Assembly: GCA_003427395.1 (NCBI GenBank)
Contig: BFEA01000621.1
Location: 150,662-171,743, forward strand
Direction of reading: 5' to 3'
Source of the DNA: Chara braunii
Taxonomy: Eukaryota > Streptophyta > Charophyceae > Charales > Characeae
DNA length: 21,082 nucleotides
Part shown: piece after piece, positions 1 to 8,242 of the stretch
Numbering within the stretch: the first letter of the stretch is position 1
How the letters are laid out: every line of letters begins with the position of its first letter
Notes under the pieces: generated by a model
What the model saw: only the letters and a program-made list of their open reading frames with translations
Database searches by the model: none
Told to the model about the DNA's origin: nothing
Translations under genes and position numbers: made by a program

Positions 1-100
1 GCCTGGCAGCCCGTTGGTGGTTCCAGAGCCGGCTGCAGAAATACAGCCTCAACAGGGACCTTCTTTGGTCTGGATCCAGACCTCGCCAACGTGAGCACCA
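1..100 (-). pseudogene. possible further C-terminal exon of the ParB-methylase gene (partial, off window edge)
   Basis: On the minus strand one frame is open from about 98 to the window edge and includes the peptide VPVEAVFLQPALEPP. This resembles the Pro/Ala/Val-rich tail ending at 267, which contains STVEAVAGPTGVPE. The two stretches also share the DNA string acagcctcaacag (plus strand near 43 and 467). A candidate acceptor (TGTGGCAG read on the minus strand) lies at 101-102, and a candidate donor (G followed by GTAAAAG) overlaps the stop at 267. I infer a repeated low-complexity tail continuing after an intron of about 165 bp. The tail has no recognisable domain. Support is weak, since it rests on repeat similarity and splice-like strings only. 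Confidence 0.3.
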
Positions 101-120
101 CTGCCACATAGGCCGACCAC

Positions 121-165
121 ATTTATTATTATTATTTATTTATTTATTTTTATTATCAAGGCTAA
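121..165. repeat. ATTT/ATT microsatellite
   Basis: An AT-only run built of TTA and TTTA units lies inside the putative last intron of the minus-strand gene. The rest of 101-266 has no coding signal I can see. Confidence 0.7.
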
Positions 166-266
166 TATGTGCACTAAACTATTCTCTGCCCCACAACGCA
201 GCCCCTTACCATGAAGCAGATCGGGTTGGACTGCGGTCCCATTAGATTGCACTAATGGGGTACCTT

Positions 267-890
267 TTACCCCTCAGGCTGGAACATCAAACCCGATGCG
301 GCAAATCCGACACACTTGTGGAGGGCCAGAATGTCGGGCCCTCCAACAACGGGTCTAACCTCACTGGGAAGAGGCACACCAGAAGCAGTTGGCTGCACAC
401 CGGCCGGTCCGGGAGCGAGCTCAACAGACGGCCAAGAAGCAGTTTCCGGCACACCGGTCGGGCCGGCAACAGCCTCAACAGTGGACAAAGTCGCACCTGA
501 CGGCCCGCCAACGAGTGAGGTTGGCAATTCAGTGTCTCCCAAGGCAGCCCCATGGTACCCGACAGGTGCGCCCCGCCCGACGCTTTCCGCCACTCCAGCA
601 GCTGTGCCCGTGTCTTCGTTGGCCACGAGCTCATTTTCAACAGAAATCGCATCCCCAGACAACTCAGAGGTTGGGCTGCCTTGCGTTACCTTTTGTTTCC
701 GCTTTAGCGTTTCACGCCCAAGTGTATCGCTGACGTCTGTCAAAAGCCTCGTGGTGATGCCCTTAGCGCACTTGGTATTTATCTCCACCACGAAACAATT
801 CCGATTCGCCTTGACGCACGCTATGGCGCCTGTACCGGAACCGGAGAAACCATCCAGAGCGCAAGCCCCGGCGGGAGAAAAGTTGTTCAC
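267..890 (-). pseudogene. methylase motif I region and low-complexity C-terminal tail
   Basis: Residues 5-21 read SPAGACALDGFSGSGTG, and then AIACVKANRNCFVVEINTK. This is a clear motif I of a C-terminal beta-class methylase: 'vLDpFaGSGTt..Aa...gR..iGvEid'. The FxGSG loop binds S-adenosylmethionine and the acidic residue of VVEI contacts the ribose; both are kept. From about residue 70 the protein becomes a Gly/Ala/Pro/Val/Ser-rich tail with loose internal repeats (VAGPTGVPETASWPSVELAPGPAGVQPTA, in pieces) to TAA at 267-269. The stop overlaps a donor-like GGGGTAAAAG string, so the true end may lie outside the window. The opposite strand is also open here but only mirrors the bias. Confidence 0.68.
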
Positions 891-1258
891 AAGCCAGAGT
901 ACAAAGTATATGGCTTCTGGTACGGGCAGAGGACACTGCCACCAGGGTGCTGGTACTTCTGCGTCACAACATTAAAGAGCTGAAAATTGTGACGCATATC
1001 CATGGGATCAAAATTATAGTGCACCATCTCTCGCTGCCTAGTCTCGCTGTAATAGCCCAGCACGCAGAATTTCGTTGCACTTACAAGTTGGGGCCCACCG
1101 GGATTCGTTACATTAGGCTTGCACCACGTCAAAAACTCCTGCTCTGCATTGCAAACTTCTCGAAATGCGGAGCGAATGGAAGGAAGCATGTCCACCGAAC
1201 AGAATCTCGCAACTGTCCACAAGGGGGCACTGGAAATGTCCTTGAGATTATGAAGAAC
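887..1258 (-). pseudogene. methylase middle region
   Basis: The reading starts after the shift with VLHNLKDIS and continues PLWTVARFCSVDMLPSIRSAF, EFLTWCKPNV, ATKFCVLGYYSE. In beta-class methylases the segment after motif IV has this pattern: a helix, a strand holding the 'W.K' element ('...LVWVKPN...') and a strand 'E.FLVGY'. The WCKPN and FCVLGYYSE strings fit this. PHGGS-type residues follow (QHPGGSVLCPYQKPYTLYSGL), leading to motif I. The frame ends at TGA 887-889; a missing base in TTGTGAAC would join it to the next block, GTG AAC AAC. No intron is needed. Confidence 0.6.
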
Positions 1259-2195
1259 CTATGTCCGACTCTGGGAACGGCTTATGATCAGATGCATGTC
1301 CCTCGTGCACAAAGCCGTAACGGAAGTCGAAAATAGTCAGAGATATCGGAAGTTTCTCTTTCTGCAGCTTTGATAAAAACTGCATGTCGCCATTGATAAT
1401 TTTCACTCCCGCTGAGTCGTTCTCGTGTGTCACCTCGGTCCGGTTGACGAACGGTTCCACGAGAGGTTTCGAATGGAACGTGTAAAGAGCCTCCTTTGCT
1501 TGCGGTCTCCTCTCCTTGTTCTTCCATTCCAAAGCCTGTTTAATATGACCATCTAGTGCGGGGATACTCGTCTGACCCCTTTTGATGCCACCAACGAACT
1601 TCTCTAAAATCTTTTTCTTCGTGTGGAGAGGAAACTCCTTCTCCACCTCCTTGAAGTCACCAGCACCCACCCCCACCGCGAATGCCTTGCAGACATAGGC
1701 GAGTTGTTTGACAAGCTGAAACTTATTCTCCATCTCCTTGAGCGAGATCTGATTCGCAATGACCTCAAGGAGGATAGGGACGGCATTCTCTGGAGGCATA
1801 CTACCTATGGTTATCCAGTGTTGCGCCGACATGTCCTCGGCAACCATGGGGACTCTGTTACCCTGCAGTTGCACCCGAGGATACAGAAGCGTCATTTCTT
1901 GCTCTTTCGCAGTTGCCCTATCAAGCCTCTTCCAACGCTGGTTTTTCTTCTCGCCCTCCGGCTCGCTTGATTCCAGATCCGGGTCCACTTTCAAGAAGCT
2001 CTCCACTGCCGGCTTCAATTTTTGACCTTTAACCTCACTCTTCTGCCACATCCTCATGATCTTGCACATGAGCTCCCAAATTTCTTGGGGTTTAAAAACA
2101 CACTGCAGCAATGGGTCCTGAGCCCCCAATTTCTTGGCCGCGTTCGGAATCCCTGTTTCAGGCAAGCGAGCTTTACTTCTTGCGACTTGACTCAC
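1248..2195 (-). pseudogene. methylase N-terminal half: linker plus motif IV region (DFRYGF)
   Basis: The frame is open for 315 codons from the shift at 2195. The first 250 residues are charged and helical with no domain that I can name. Residues 266-295 then read INGD, FLSKLQKE, ISLTIFDFRYGF. This is the standard layout of N4/N6 methylases: 'I.NGD....L..L....DLI.TDPPYG'. The catalytic motif IV should be (D/S/N)PP(Y/F); here it is D-F-R-Y, so both prolines are missing. The CGT arginine codon is one base from CCT proline. HEGHASDHKPFPESD follows and corresponds to the loop after motif IV. The frame ends at TAA (1248-1250), while the next frame takes over from about 1258 after ATAG, a one-base change. 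Confidence 0.65.
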
Positions 2196-2728
2196 CCCCT
2201 ACTCTCAAAGACTTGGCTCCACCACCTGAGCTTCTCGGTGAAGTTCAAGTCCCTGTGGTAGCCCGCCGCAAAGTTATGCCTGTGGGCAACCTGCCTCGCT
2301 TTATTGACCATCAGGCCGACGTAAACATAGCAGACATTGTACTGGTACTCCTGATTGTCGGGGTTCATGCGTGCTAACCGCTCCCTCGCCTCCCGACTGT
2401 GGTCGCCACCAAGCACAAAAATGTTGTACTCGTCGGCTCTCGACTTCGTCAAATTCACCTTTTCTTGGCGCCTGGCCTGGGCAGGGTCGACAAGGCCAAC
2501 GAAGGGAAGATGATCTCCAGTTCGCTGCTTCAACATGGATTCCATGATGGACTTCACATGGTCCTCGTCCGACTCTCGCACCTCTATTGGTTTTTTCCTA
2601 TTCACCAGGGGTGGTCTCTTCAAGCATCTCAATGGAAGGTAGAAAGACTCGTGCGAAAGTTTCTTCTCCTTCAAACTCTTCAGCTCCTCCCACGTTTTTG
2701 TTAAATTCTCTGTGCGCTCGTTCGACAC
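2192..2728 (-). pseudogene. ParB/Srx-like domain of the ParB-methylase gene
   Basis: The block begins within SNERTENLTKTWEEL and has no local ATG, so it is an internal exon. Counting from 2728, residues 49-65 (IEVRESDEDHVKSIMES) look like the ParB start, where a short strand is followed by a helix 'E.V..I..S'. Residues 101-118 (YNIFVLGGDHSREARERL) match the ParB nucleotide-binding signature G(E/H)xR..A. Residues 143-160 (KARQVAHRHNFAAGYHRD) align with the 'A..EN.QR' helix. ParB/Srx folds bind CTP or ATP and in phages are often joined to DNA methylases. Trp-rich FTEKLRWWSQVF follows. The block ends at TGA (2192-2194) inside AGGGGGTGAGT; one more G would carry the frame into the next block. GTGAGT there also looks like a splice donor. 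A ParB-like fold is likely; activity is unknown. Confidence 0.65.
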
Positions 2729-2809
2729 AAAACCTTAGGGTACCTGGAATTCCTCTTCCCTCCCCTTTCCCTTCCATTACCCTTCCGAACGAGGCGGACC
2801 CGGTGTGAC

Positions 2810-3052
2810 TCATTTCTTCTTGGGAACCTTCTTTGTGCCCGATCCCATTTCCAGACCACCAGAAGACTCAACAATGGTTTGAGGAGAAATCACATCTTTA
2901 GGGCGTTGTGACCTCGCTTTCGAGGCACCCCTCGTGGTCGTCGTCATTGTCGTTGGAGTTTGAGATTTTTCTTCTTCCTCTGCGTACTTGAAAGGAAGAA
3001 GTCTCTCGTCCATATTTGCCCGTAAGAATTCAGAAAGTCCTTCCACGAAAGG
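2810..3052 (-). pseudogene. exon 2: basic linker, ends in a stop before the ParB-like domain
   Basis: After the acceptor at 3053 the frame reads PFVEGLSEFLRANMDERLLPFKYAEEEEK, in phase with exon 1. It continues through a Thr-rich stretch (TPTTMTTTTRG) and a Lys/Ser-rich stretch ending KKVPKKK, then TGA at 2810-2812. The next coding block (from 2728) is in the same frame but is separated by TGA, TAA and TAA. A second intron between about 2815 and 2735 is possible: CCCTAAG at about 2733 would be the acceptor, and GGTAATGG near 2780 a donor, but only if the frame also changed. I could not find a junction that works without an extra mutation. The product is a probable disordered linker. Confidence 0.5.
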
Positions 3053-3165
3053 CTACACAAAAGAAAAAACAATGGTTGATCAAGCGTGTCAGAAAAACTT
3101 ATAGGCCTATAACTCATTAAGAGCGGAATACACACTCAGAGCAACGCTGCCTACAACAAGTGCAA
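3022..3165. repeat. direct repeat, copy 1, spanning the start of exon 2 and intron end
   Basis: This segment runs from 'aagaattcagaaagtcc' through 'aggcctataactc' to 'acactcagagcaacgct...tacaacaagtgca'. It is repeated at 3343-3475 with a few differences and an indel (offset 319 falling to 310). It includes the first bases of exon 2 and its splice acceptor. Confidence 0.75.
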
Positions 3166-3176
3166 TAAAACAACGC

Positions 3177-3890
3177 AGGTACGTAGTGGAAAGTTCTAGG
3201 CCTACAACTTCCCGAAGTTAAAGGCGAATAACTTCTAGAAGCGCATGATACGCAGTAGAAGTTATAGGTCTATAACTTTCGGAAGCGAGAAAGACGCTGA
3301 AGGTACGTTGTGGAAGTTAGAAGCCTCTAACTTATTGGTCACAAGAATTCAGAAAGTCCTTCGACGAAAGGCTACGCAACACAGTGGAGGCATAAGTGCA
3401 AAAGAAACAAATAGGCCTATAACTCTTCAAGACTGAAACACACACTCAGAGCAACGCTTCGTACAACAAGTGCATTAGAAATTGAAGGCCCAAAACCTCC
3501 AGAACCGAAAGATACACGGTAGAAGTTTAAGGACTACAACTTCGACACGCGAAAACCTCCAAGTGGAAGTTGTAGGACTACAACTTCCAGAAGCGAAAGA
3601 TTTGGAAGCGATCAAAACGAAGAAGGTACGCATTGAAAGTTGAAGGCGTGTAACTTCTACAAGCGCCAGATACGGCGTGAAAGTTATAGGCCTATAACTT
3701 TTAGATGCGAGAAAAATGCAGAAGGTACGTAGTGGAAGTTAGAGGTCTGAAACTTTTGGAAGCTACGTTGTGGAAGCAACGAAAGTTGAAGGCCTTTAAC
3801 TTCTACAAGCGTAAGCTACGCTGTGGAAGTTGAAGGTCTGCGACTTCAAAGAAGCGGAGTGAAACTTGCAGCTCTACAACTTTCATAAAA
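3177..3890. repeat. degenerate tandem array of short units with AAGTT...AACTT palindromes
   Basis: Units of roughly 50-65 bp recur: 'gtacg(t/c)agtggaagtt', then a palindromic core such as ATAGGCCTATA, then 'aacttc(t/c)(a/g)gaagcg'. Clear cores lie near 3266-3281, 3415-3424 and 3685-3699, with worn versions between them (for example 3198-3210, 3540, 3577). The array makes up most of the intron. Confidence 0.75.
3343..3475. repeat. direct repeat, copy 2, a decoy copy of exon 2 start and acceptor within intron 1
   Basis: It matches 3022-3165. It carries a second version of the exon-2 beginning and of the acceptor-like TGCGTAG string upstream of the real one on the minus strand, so it could act as an alternative 3' splice site. 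Confidence 0.7.
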
Positions 3891-3934
3891 GAGAGATATG
3901 CAGTGAGAATTTTAGGAAAGGTGAAAGCATTTAC

Positions 3935-4672
3935 CTTGCAACCAATCTTGTTTAATGCCAACAACTTCTTGTTTTCGATGGACATCTTCATGGGCATTAA
4001 TTTGTCCCCCTTCAAAAGACATTTCACAACCTTATTCTTGATGATGACCCACAACTCGGCCATAAGATATTTCTCCGTGACGTGCGTTGCAAATAAAATT
4101 TCACTAATTTCAAAATAAACACCGTTGCCGGTGGTCTTGACGTGAAGTAGAGCGGTACCAGTTGTGATGTACACGGCCCAAAAGAACAGCTTAAAGTCGC
4201 TGCGAATAAGCCTCGACTCAAAGAACTCTCTTTGGCAACTGTCGTCCTCCTCCATTGGATCTTCTTCTCCTCCATCCTCGTACTCTATTTATTCTTCTTT
4301 TTCGGCTTCTTCTTCATATTCTACTTCTTCCTCGCCTGTGCCTCCTCCTTCCTCTTCCTCTTCCTCTCCTTCCTCTTCCTCTCCTACGCCTCCTCCTTCC
4401 TCGTCCTCTCCTTCTTCTTTAACAAATTCTTCCTGATCTCCTTCTCCCGATTGGGGAAGATCATCCTCTCCCCCTTCGTCATGAAGGGCGTTATACTCCG
4501 GTGGTTGCCTCTGTTGCACAACCCCTCCAGAGCACGTCGGCTGCCCCCGAGAAGACACAGTGCCGGCTGCTCTAGCACTTCTCCCCTTGCTCGTACCCCT
4601 CACACCCCGGGATATCTTCATCGTCGCGAATGGACTGCACGCAAAGAGGCATTCAAAACAAATGTCAGGCAT
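3935..4672 (-). pseudogene. exon 1: acidic N-terminus plus segment of unknown function, one internal stop
   Basis: The first Met is at 4672 (MPDICFEC...), with an alternative at 4621 (MKISRGVRGTSKGR). Upstream of 4672 the frame translates only the GT/CA array. A very acidic, Glu/Gly-rich low-complexity region follows (about 4480-4290 on the plus axis), coded by GAG/GAA triplets. TAA at 4289-4291 interrupts, yet the same frame continues for over 350 bp through DSCQREFFESRL, a hydrophobic stretch with FFWAVYITTGTALLHV, and ends at LNKIGCK. There the string TGCAAG followed by GTAAAT gives a good splice donor (intron begins at 3934). The junction is phase 0, as is exon 2. The part after the acidic run matches no family that I know. 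The stop is most simply a nonsense mutation. Confidence 0.6.
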
Positions 4673-4832
4673 GGCAAGAGTGGTTAGAGATCCTTGACAC
4701 CCCTGCTTATTGTGTCCGTATGTCTCTGTGTCCATGTGTGTCTGTGTATGTGTCGTTCTGTGTGTCTGTGTCCGTGTGTGCGTGTGTCTGTGTGTGTCTA
4801 ACTGTGTCCTTGTGTGCGTGTGTCTGTGTGTA

Positions 4833-4920
4833 AACACGACTGGCACAGGCGAAAGTGATTATAGGCCTATAATTTTTATGGGGAAACTTTTCAACACTTC
4901 AAGCTTGTGTCTTTATGTGT
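4833..4920. repeat. array island 1 (non-GT unit)
   Basis: The island contains 'cacaggcgaaagtgattataggcctataattttta', 'ggggaaacttttcaacacttcaag' (given in parts) and 'tgtctttatgtgtg'. Related islands lie at about 5007-5092, 5755-5846 and 6027-6103, all with the order 'gg(c)a(c)aggcgaaggt', a TAGGCCTATAA-like core, 'tttt(c/a)agcacttcaagcgtgt', 'ctttatgtgtgt'. Confidence 0.7.
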
Positions 4921-5485
4921 GTGTTTGTGTGTATCTTTGTTTGTACGTGTGTCTGTGTGTGTTCTTGTGTGTGTCTATGAGTGTGTGTCTGTCCCTGTGT
5001 ATGTGTGGCAGGCTCAGGCGAAGGTATTTATTGACCTTTAACAGTTTTTGTAACACTTTTCAGCACTTACACGCCTGTGGTTTTATGTGTGTCTGTGTGT
5101 GTGACTGTGTATGTGTCTAGGTGTGTCTGTGTGTGAGTCTCTCTTTGTCTGTGCCTGTGCGTGCGTGTCTGTGTTTGTGTCTGTGTGCGTGTTCGTGTGT
5201 ATGTGTCTGTGTGTGTGTCTGTGTGCTTGTGTTCTTGTATCCGTGTGTGCGAGTGTGTGTTTGTGTGTGTGTGTGTGTGTCTGGGTGTATGTGTATCTGT
5301 GTGTGTGTGTGTCTGTATGTGTTTGTGCTCCTTCGTTCTTGCGCTCGTGCCAGTGATTGTGTGTTTGCACCTGTGTGTGTGTGGTTGTGTGTGTTTGTGC
5401 CTGTGTGTATGGTTGTGTGTGTCTGTGCGCGGGTGGTTGTGTGTGTTTGTGACTTTGTGTGTGTGTGCTTGCGTTAGTCTATGCC

Positions 5486-5606
5486 AGTGTACACACACAC
5501 GGACACAGACACAAACATACACACATTAAGCCACGAACACAGACTGAGTGTGTGTCCGTGTGCAGTACACAAAAACATACAAACACGGACAAAGACTGTG
5601 TCAGTG
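5486..5606. repeat. strand-switched CA block within the GT array, copy 1
   Basis: After '...gccagtgt' the plus strand switches from GT to CA repeats ('acacacacacggacacagac'), back briefly to GT near 5548-5562, then to CA again. A second copy starts near 6488. CA next to GT on one strand gives long foldback potential. Confidence 0.75.
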
Positions 5607-6487
5607 TGTCCGTATGTGTCTGTGTCCGTTTGTGTCTGTGTCCGTGTGTGTCTGTGTACGTGTCTGCGTGCATGTGTCGTTTTGTGTGTCTGTGTCCATG
5701 TATGCGTGTGTCTGTGTGTGTCTAACTGTGTTCTTGTGTGCGTTTGACTGTGCGTAAACACGACTGGCACAAGCGAAAGTGATCATAGGCCTTAAATAAT
5801 TATGGGAAAACTTCTCAGCACTTCAAGCGTGTGTCTTTATGTGTATGTCTGTGTGTGTTTGTGTGTATCTATGTTTGTGTGTGTGTCTGTGTCTGCGTGT
5901 CTGCGTGTCTGTGTGTGTCTGTGTGCCTGTGTTCTTGTGTCTGTGCCTCTGAGTGTGCGTTTGTGCTTGTGTGTGTCTGTGTGTGCGTGGTTGTTTGTGT
6001 CTGTGTGTGTGCCTCTGTGTGTGTGTGGTGGACACGGGCAAAGGTGCTTGTAGGCCTATAAAAGTTTTAGGAGCATTTACAGGCCTCTATCTTTATATGT
6101 GTCTGTGTGTGTAACTGTGTTTGTGTCTGTGTGTGCGTATGTCTGTGTGACTGTAAGTGCCTGTAAGTGTAAGTGTGTGTTTGTGCCTGTGTGTGTGGTT
6201 GTGTGTCTGTGTGTGTGTTTGTCTGTGTGTTTGTCTATGTTTGTGTGTGTGTGTGTGGTTGTGTGTGTGTGTGTGTGTGTATGTGTGTTTGTGTGTGTGT
6301 GTATCTGTGTGTGCGTGTCTGTATGTATGTGTATTTGTGTGTGCGTATATCTGTGTGTTCTTGTGTGTGTGGTTGTGTGCATCTGTGTCTGTGTGTGTAT
6401 GGTTGTGTGTGTATGGTTGTGTGTATCTGTGTGTGTGGTTGTGTGTGTCTTTGACTTTGTGTGTGTGTGCTTGCGTTAGTCTGTGCC

Positions 6488-6625
6488 AGTGTACACACAC
6501 AAAGACACACACACGGACACAGACACAAACACACACAAACGCATGCACATTAAAACACGGACACCGGCTGAGTGTGTGTTCGTGTGTCGTACACAAAAAC
6601 ACACAAACACGGGCACTGACAGTGT
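6488..6625. repeat. strand-switched CA block, copy 2
   Basis: It is a near copy of the block at 5486-5606, including the internal 'cagactgagtgtgtg'-like return to GT (here 'ccggctgagtgtgtgttcg'). It marks the second higher-order unit. Confidence 0.75.
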
Positions 6626-6782
6626 CAGTGTGTCCGTATGTGTCTGTGTCTGTGTACGTGTTTGTGTGCGTGTGTCGTTGTGTGTGTCTGTGTCTGTGTG
6701 TCTGTGTGTGTCTGTGTCTGTGTGTCTGTGTGTGTCTAACTGTGTCCTTGTTAAGACCTTTCTCAATGTAAGAAGAGTGTTG

Positions 6783-6889
6783 ATGCCAAAGTGTCAAGAC
6801 GAAGATTGTCAGGTGGTTTCCGGACTTTCGTCAATGTTCTACAAGCGGAGGCGACAAGCAGAACACTCTACCGAAGCTCAATGCAAATG
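6783..6889 (+). pseudogene. first exon candidate of the transposase-like gene
   Basis: The first ATG after the GT array starts MPKCQDEDCQVVSGLSS and runs to a stop at 6891-6893 just past AATG followed by GTGAGA, a good donor at 6890. A short intron to about 6924 (pyrimidine-rich 'gtttgttttcgaag') is possible but the phase does not fit cleanly. An alternative start is ATG 6913 (MFSKRPRSKTTTR). There is no recognisable domain. Confidence 0.35.
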
Positions 6890-6912
6890 GTGAGAAAACC
6901 ACCAATGTCTGT

Positions 6913-7857
6913 TTGTTTTCGAAGCGACCGCGATCGAAGACGACAACAAGAACGGTTATTGCACCATGGCGAGCGGCAAACACAATGAAAGATGTCTGCG
7001 GAACTGACAAAACTGGGAGTACAATCCAGATAGAGCGTCCAATGAAGCGTCAGTGCCCGAACGCTAAAGACGAACAATCCAGACAGATCGACGATGTACG
7101 GGACTTGAGCGAGAACTTTGTTGTGAAATAAATACTCGACAGCAGTTTTGCGCAAGAATTGCGTGACAACGACAATGACGAGGAGGAAGCGAGCGACGAC
7201 GATGACGAGGAAGAGGAATCGAGCGACGACGATGTCGAGGAATTGAGCGAGGAGGAGGATTCAGAAGACATAGACTCTGAGGATGATGAAGTAAAGGACA
7301 AGTCAGAAATTGATGTCGACATGTTCAAGAAGAGTCTATCTGGAGAACTTTTAGGAGAAGCGAAGCAGATAGCAGTACAGGAGGTGAGAAGAGGATTGTA
7401 CAGCAAATCAAGCAAGAGTGAGAAACCTCCTTACAACTTGGGAAAACGAGGTAGGAACGTACGAGTGTACAACAAGAAAGTTAACTACCACGTGAACATG
7501 AAGAATGTCGAATTAGTTTTCAAGGAAGATTGTTGCAAGGCCAAATGTTACAAAAAGTTCACGGTAAAAGATGTTTTCTACAAGCGAGAAGAATTTTGGG
7601 CGATAAAACATCTTAAGCAAGTCAACTTCCTTCTCGCAGAGATGAGGGTTGCGTATTTTTCGAATGATGGAGATTTAGAGGTGTTAAGAGTGACATTCAA
7701 CGGCATAAAGGTTTGCACAAAAGCGTGGGGAAGTTGTACAGATGCTCGACTACACGTGTTGCAAAGCTACGCAAAGACTTCAGAGTCGGACCAGTGTTGT
7801 ACGAACATGAAAACAAAGGATCAGTCAGTTTATCTGCTTCATCGCAAGAAATTATGA
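6913..7857 (+). pseudogene. transposase-like gene: basic/acidic N-terminus and Cys-rich segment
   Basis: One frame runs from MFSKRPRSK through IQIERPMKRQC to TAA at 7129-7131. The same frame resumes ILDSSFAQELRDNDND and enters a strongly acidic Asp/Glu/Ser stretch (about 7165-7310). Next come KPPYNLGKRGRNVRVYNKK, then FKEDCCKAKCYKKF, a CCxxxC pattern likely to bind metal, then KREEFWAIKHLKQVNFLLAE, and FNGIKVCTKAWGSC. In the family this region reads 'C..KC...F..+.....R..F..L....+..FL......' followed by 'v.G..VC..A+..+.g'. After SYAK the homologous reading leaves this frame near 7774 and continues DFRVGPVLYEHENKGSVS in the third frame, a one-base deletion; this frame ends at TGA 7855-7857. Confidence 0.6.
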
Positions 7858-8115
7858 CCTGATTGCATAAATATTTTCGATTTAACACAGAGAGTATGCC
7901 GAATAGCGACCAGTTTCATCTTTCAAATACTCTCCGACGCAGATACGTGTACGATTTCTTCAAGCGAGACTTCAAAGCGCTTTACACGAAGAAGACTCTT
8001 CCTCCCCGTTCCAAATTTATGACCATTTGGAGAGTTTACTGCCCCGAAGTTCTCATTCCTGCATTGAAGAGGTTCTCGGTTTGTTCCACATAGGCAACAA
8101 GTGCGTTCGAACGAG
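7774..8115 (+). pseudogene. transposase-like gene: middle region up to the intron
   Basis: The frame begins DFRVGPVLYEHENKG and passes ASSQEIMT, then TGA at 7860-7862, where the family pattern 'I..WL..YF' expects Trp. It goes on LHKYFRFNTESMPNSDQFHL, RRRYVYDFFKRDF, LPPRSKFMTIWRVYCPEVLI, KRFSVCST, then TAG at 8091-8093, ATSAFER. Known members have 'MP......L', 'VY..Y' and 'P.S...F...W+...P.+', followed by a CxxC site; SVCST with a lost second Cys fits. The block ends in AACGAG followed by GTAATG, a good donor (intron from 8116). The spliced phase matches EMFGKALEKH after the acceptor. Confidence 0.6.
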
Positions 8116-8188
8116 GTAATGACAGAACCTCAATGCTTATTTTCTCTTTCTCTGTCTTCCTAACTCTTCTTCTTCTCTCCCTAAGTAT

Positions 8189-8191
<3 letters not shown>

Positions 8192-8239
<48 letters not shown>
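8192..8239. repeat. (CT)n microsatellite 1
   Basis: An almost pure CT dinucleotide tract of about 48 bp inside the intron. Confidence 0.95.

Positions 8240-8242
<3 letters not shown>

Larger units (their letters stand above)
3053..3934 (-). other. intron 1 of the ParB-methylase gene, filled with palindromic repeats
   Basis: The donor is AAG followed by GTAAAT at 3934. The acceptor is a pyrimidine run ending TTTTGTGTAG at 3053, read on the minus strand. Both flanking exons are in the same frame and join in phase 0, which supports the model. The 882 bp are almost wholly repeats. Confidence 0.65.
267..4672 (-). pseudogene. ParB-like / beta-class DNA methyltransferase-like gene, intron-containing and degraded (overall extent)
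   Basis: This is a multi-exon minus-strand gene whose pieces are annotated separately below. Order of parts: start at 4672 (or 4621), acidic segment, unknown segment, 882-bp intron, basic linker, ParB/Srx-like domain, charged linker, methyltransferase motif IV region, target-recognition-like middle, motif I region, and a long Pro/Ala/Gly/Val tail. The motif order IV then I is that of the beta class of amino-methyltransferases (N6-adenine or N4-cytosine). ParB-methylase fusions are known in bacteria and phages; I know of no described plant gene of this layout. Inactivating changes visible: TAA at 4289-4291, TGA at 2810-2812, and three one-base frame changes near 2192, 1258 and 890. All parts read as one coherent protein when frames are followed, so this is a recently decayed copy, or partly an assembly-error problem. 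Likely a member of a multicopy family. Confidence 0.72.
4673..6782. repeat. GT-rich macrosatellite between the two divergent genes
   Basis: About 2.1 kb on the plus strand is mostly TGTGTGTC/TGTGTCTG/TGTGTTTG units. Landmarks show a higher-order period: 'gtgtctaactgtgt(c/t)cttgt' at about 4795, 5725 and 6733 (spacing about 930 and 1008), and 'gtgtgtgcttgcgttagtct(a/g)tgccagtgtacacacac' at about 5459 and 6467. Unique-looking islands of about 85 bp break the array near 4833, 5007, 5755 and 6027. No credible gene is present; the long Cys/Val-rich or His/Thr-rich readings are translations of the repeat. Confidence 0.9.

Noticed and set aside
316-975. Long plus-strand reading opposite the methylase tail
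   Set aside because: Antisense shadow; the minus strand carries the methylase motif I and the same repeats.
1623-2704. Plus-strand readings over the ParB and methylase blocks
   Set aside because: Mirror images of the minus-strand coding without recognisable features.
3177-3890. CRISPR-like array of palindromic repeats
   Set aside because: Repeats are irregular in length and sequence, spacers are themselves repeats, and the setting is an intron in a eukaryotic genome.
4710-6797. Long Cys/Val-rich (plus) and His/Thr-rich (minus) open readings in the GT array
   Set aside because: Translations of TGTGTC and GACACA repeats; open in several frames at once, no domain or start context.
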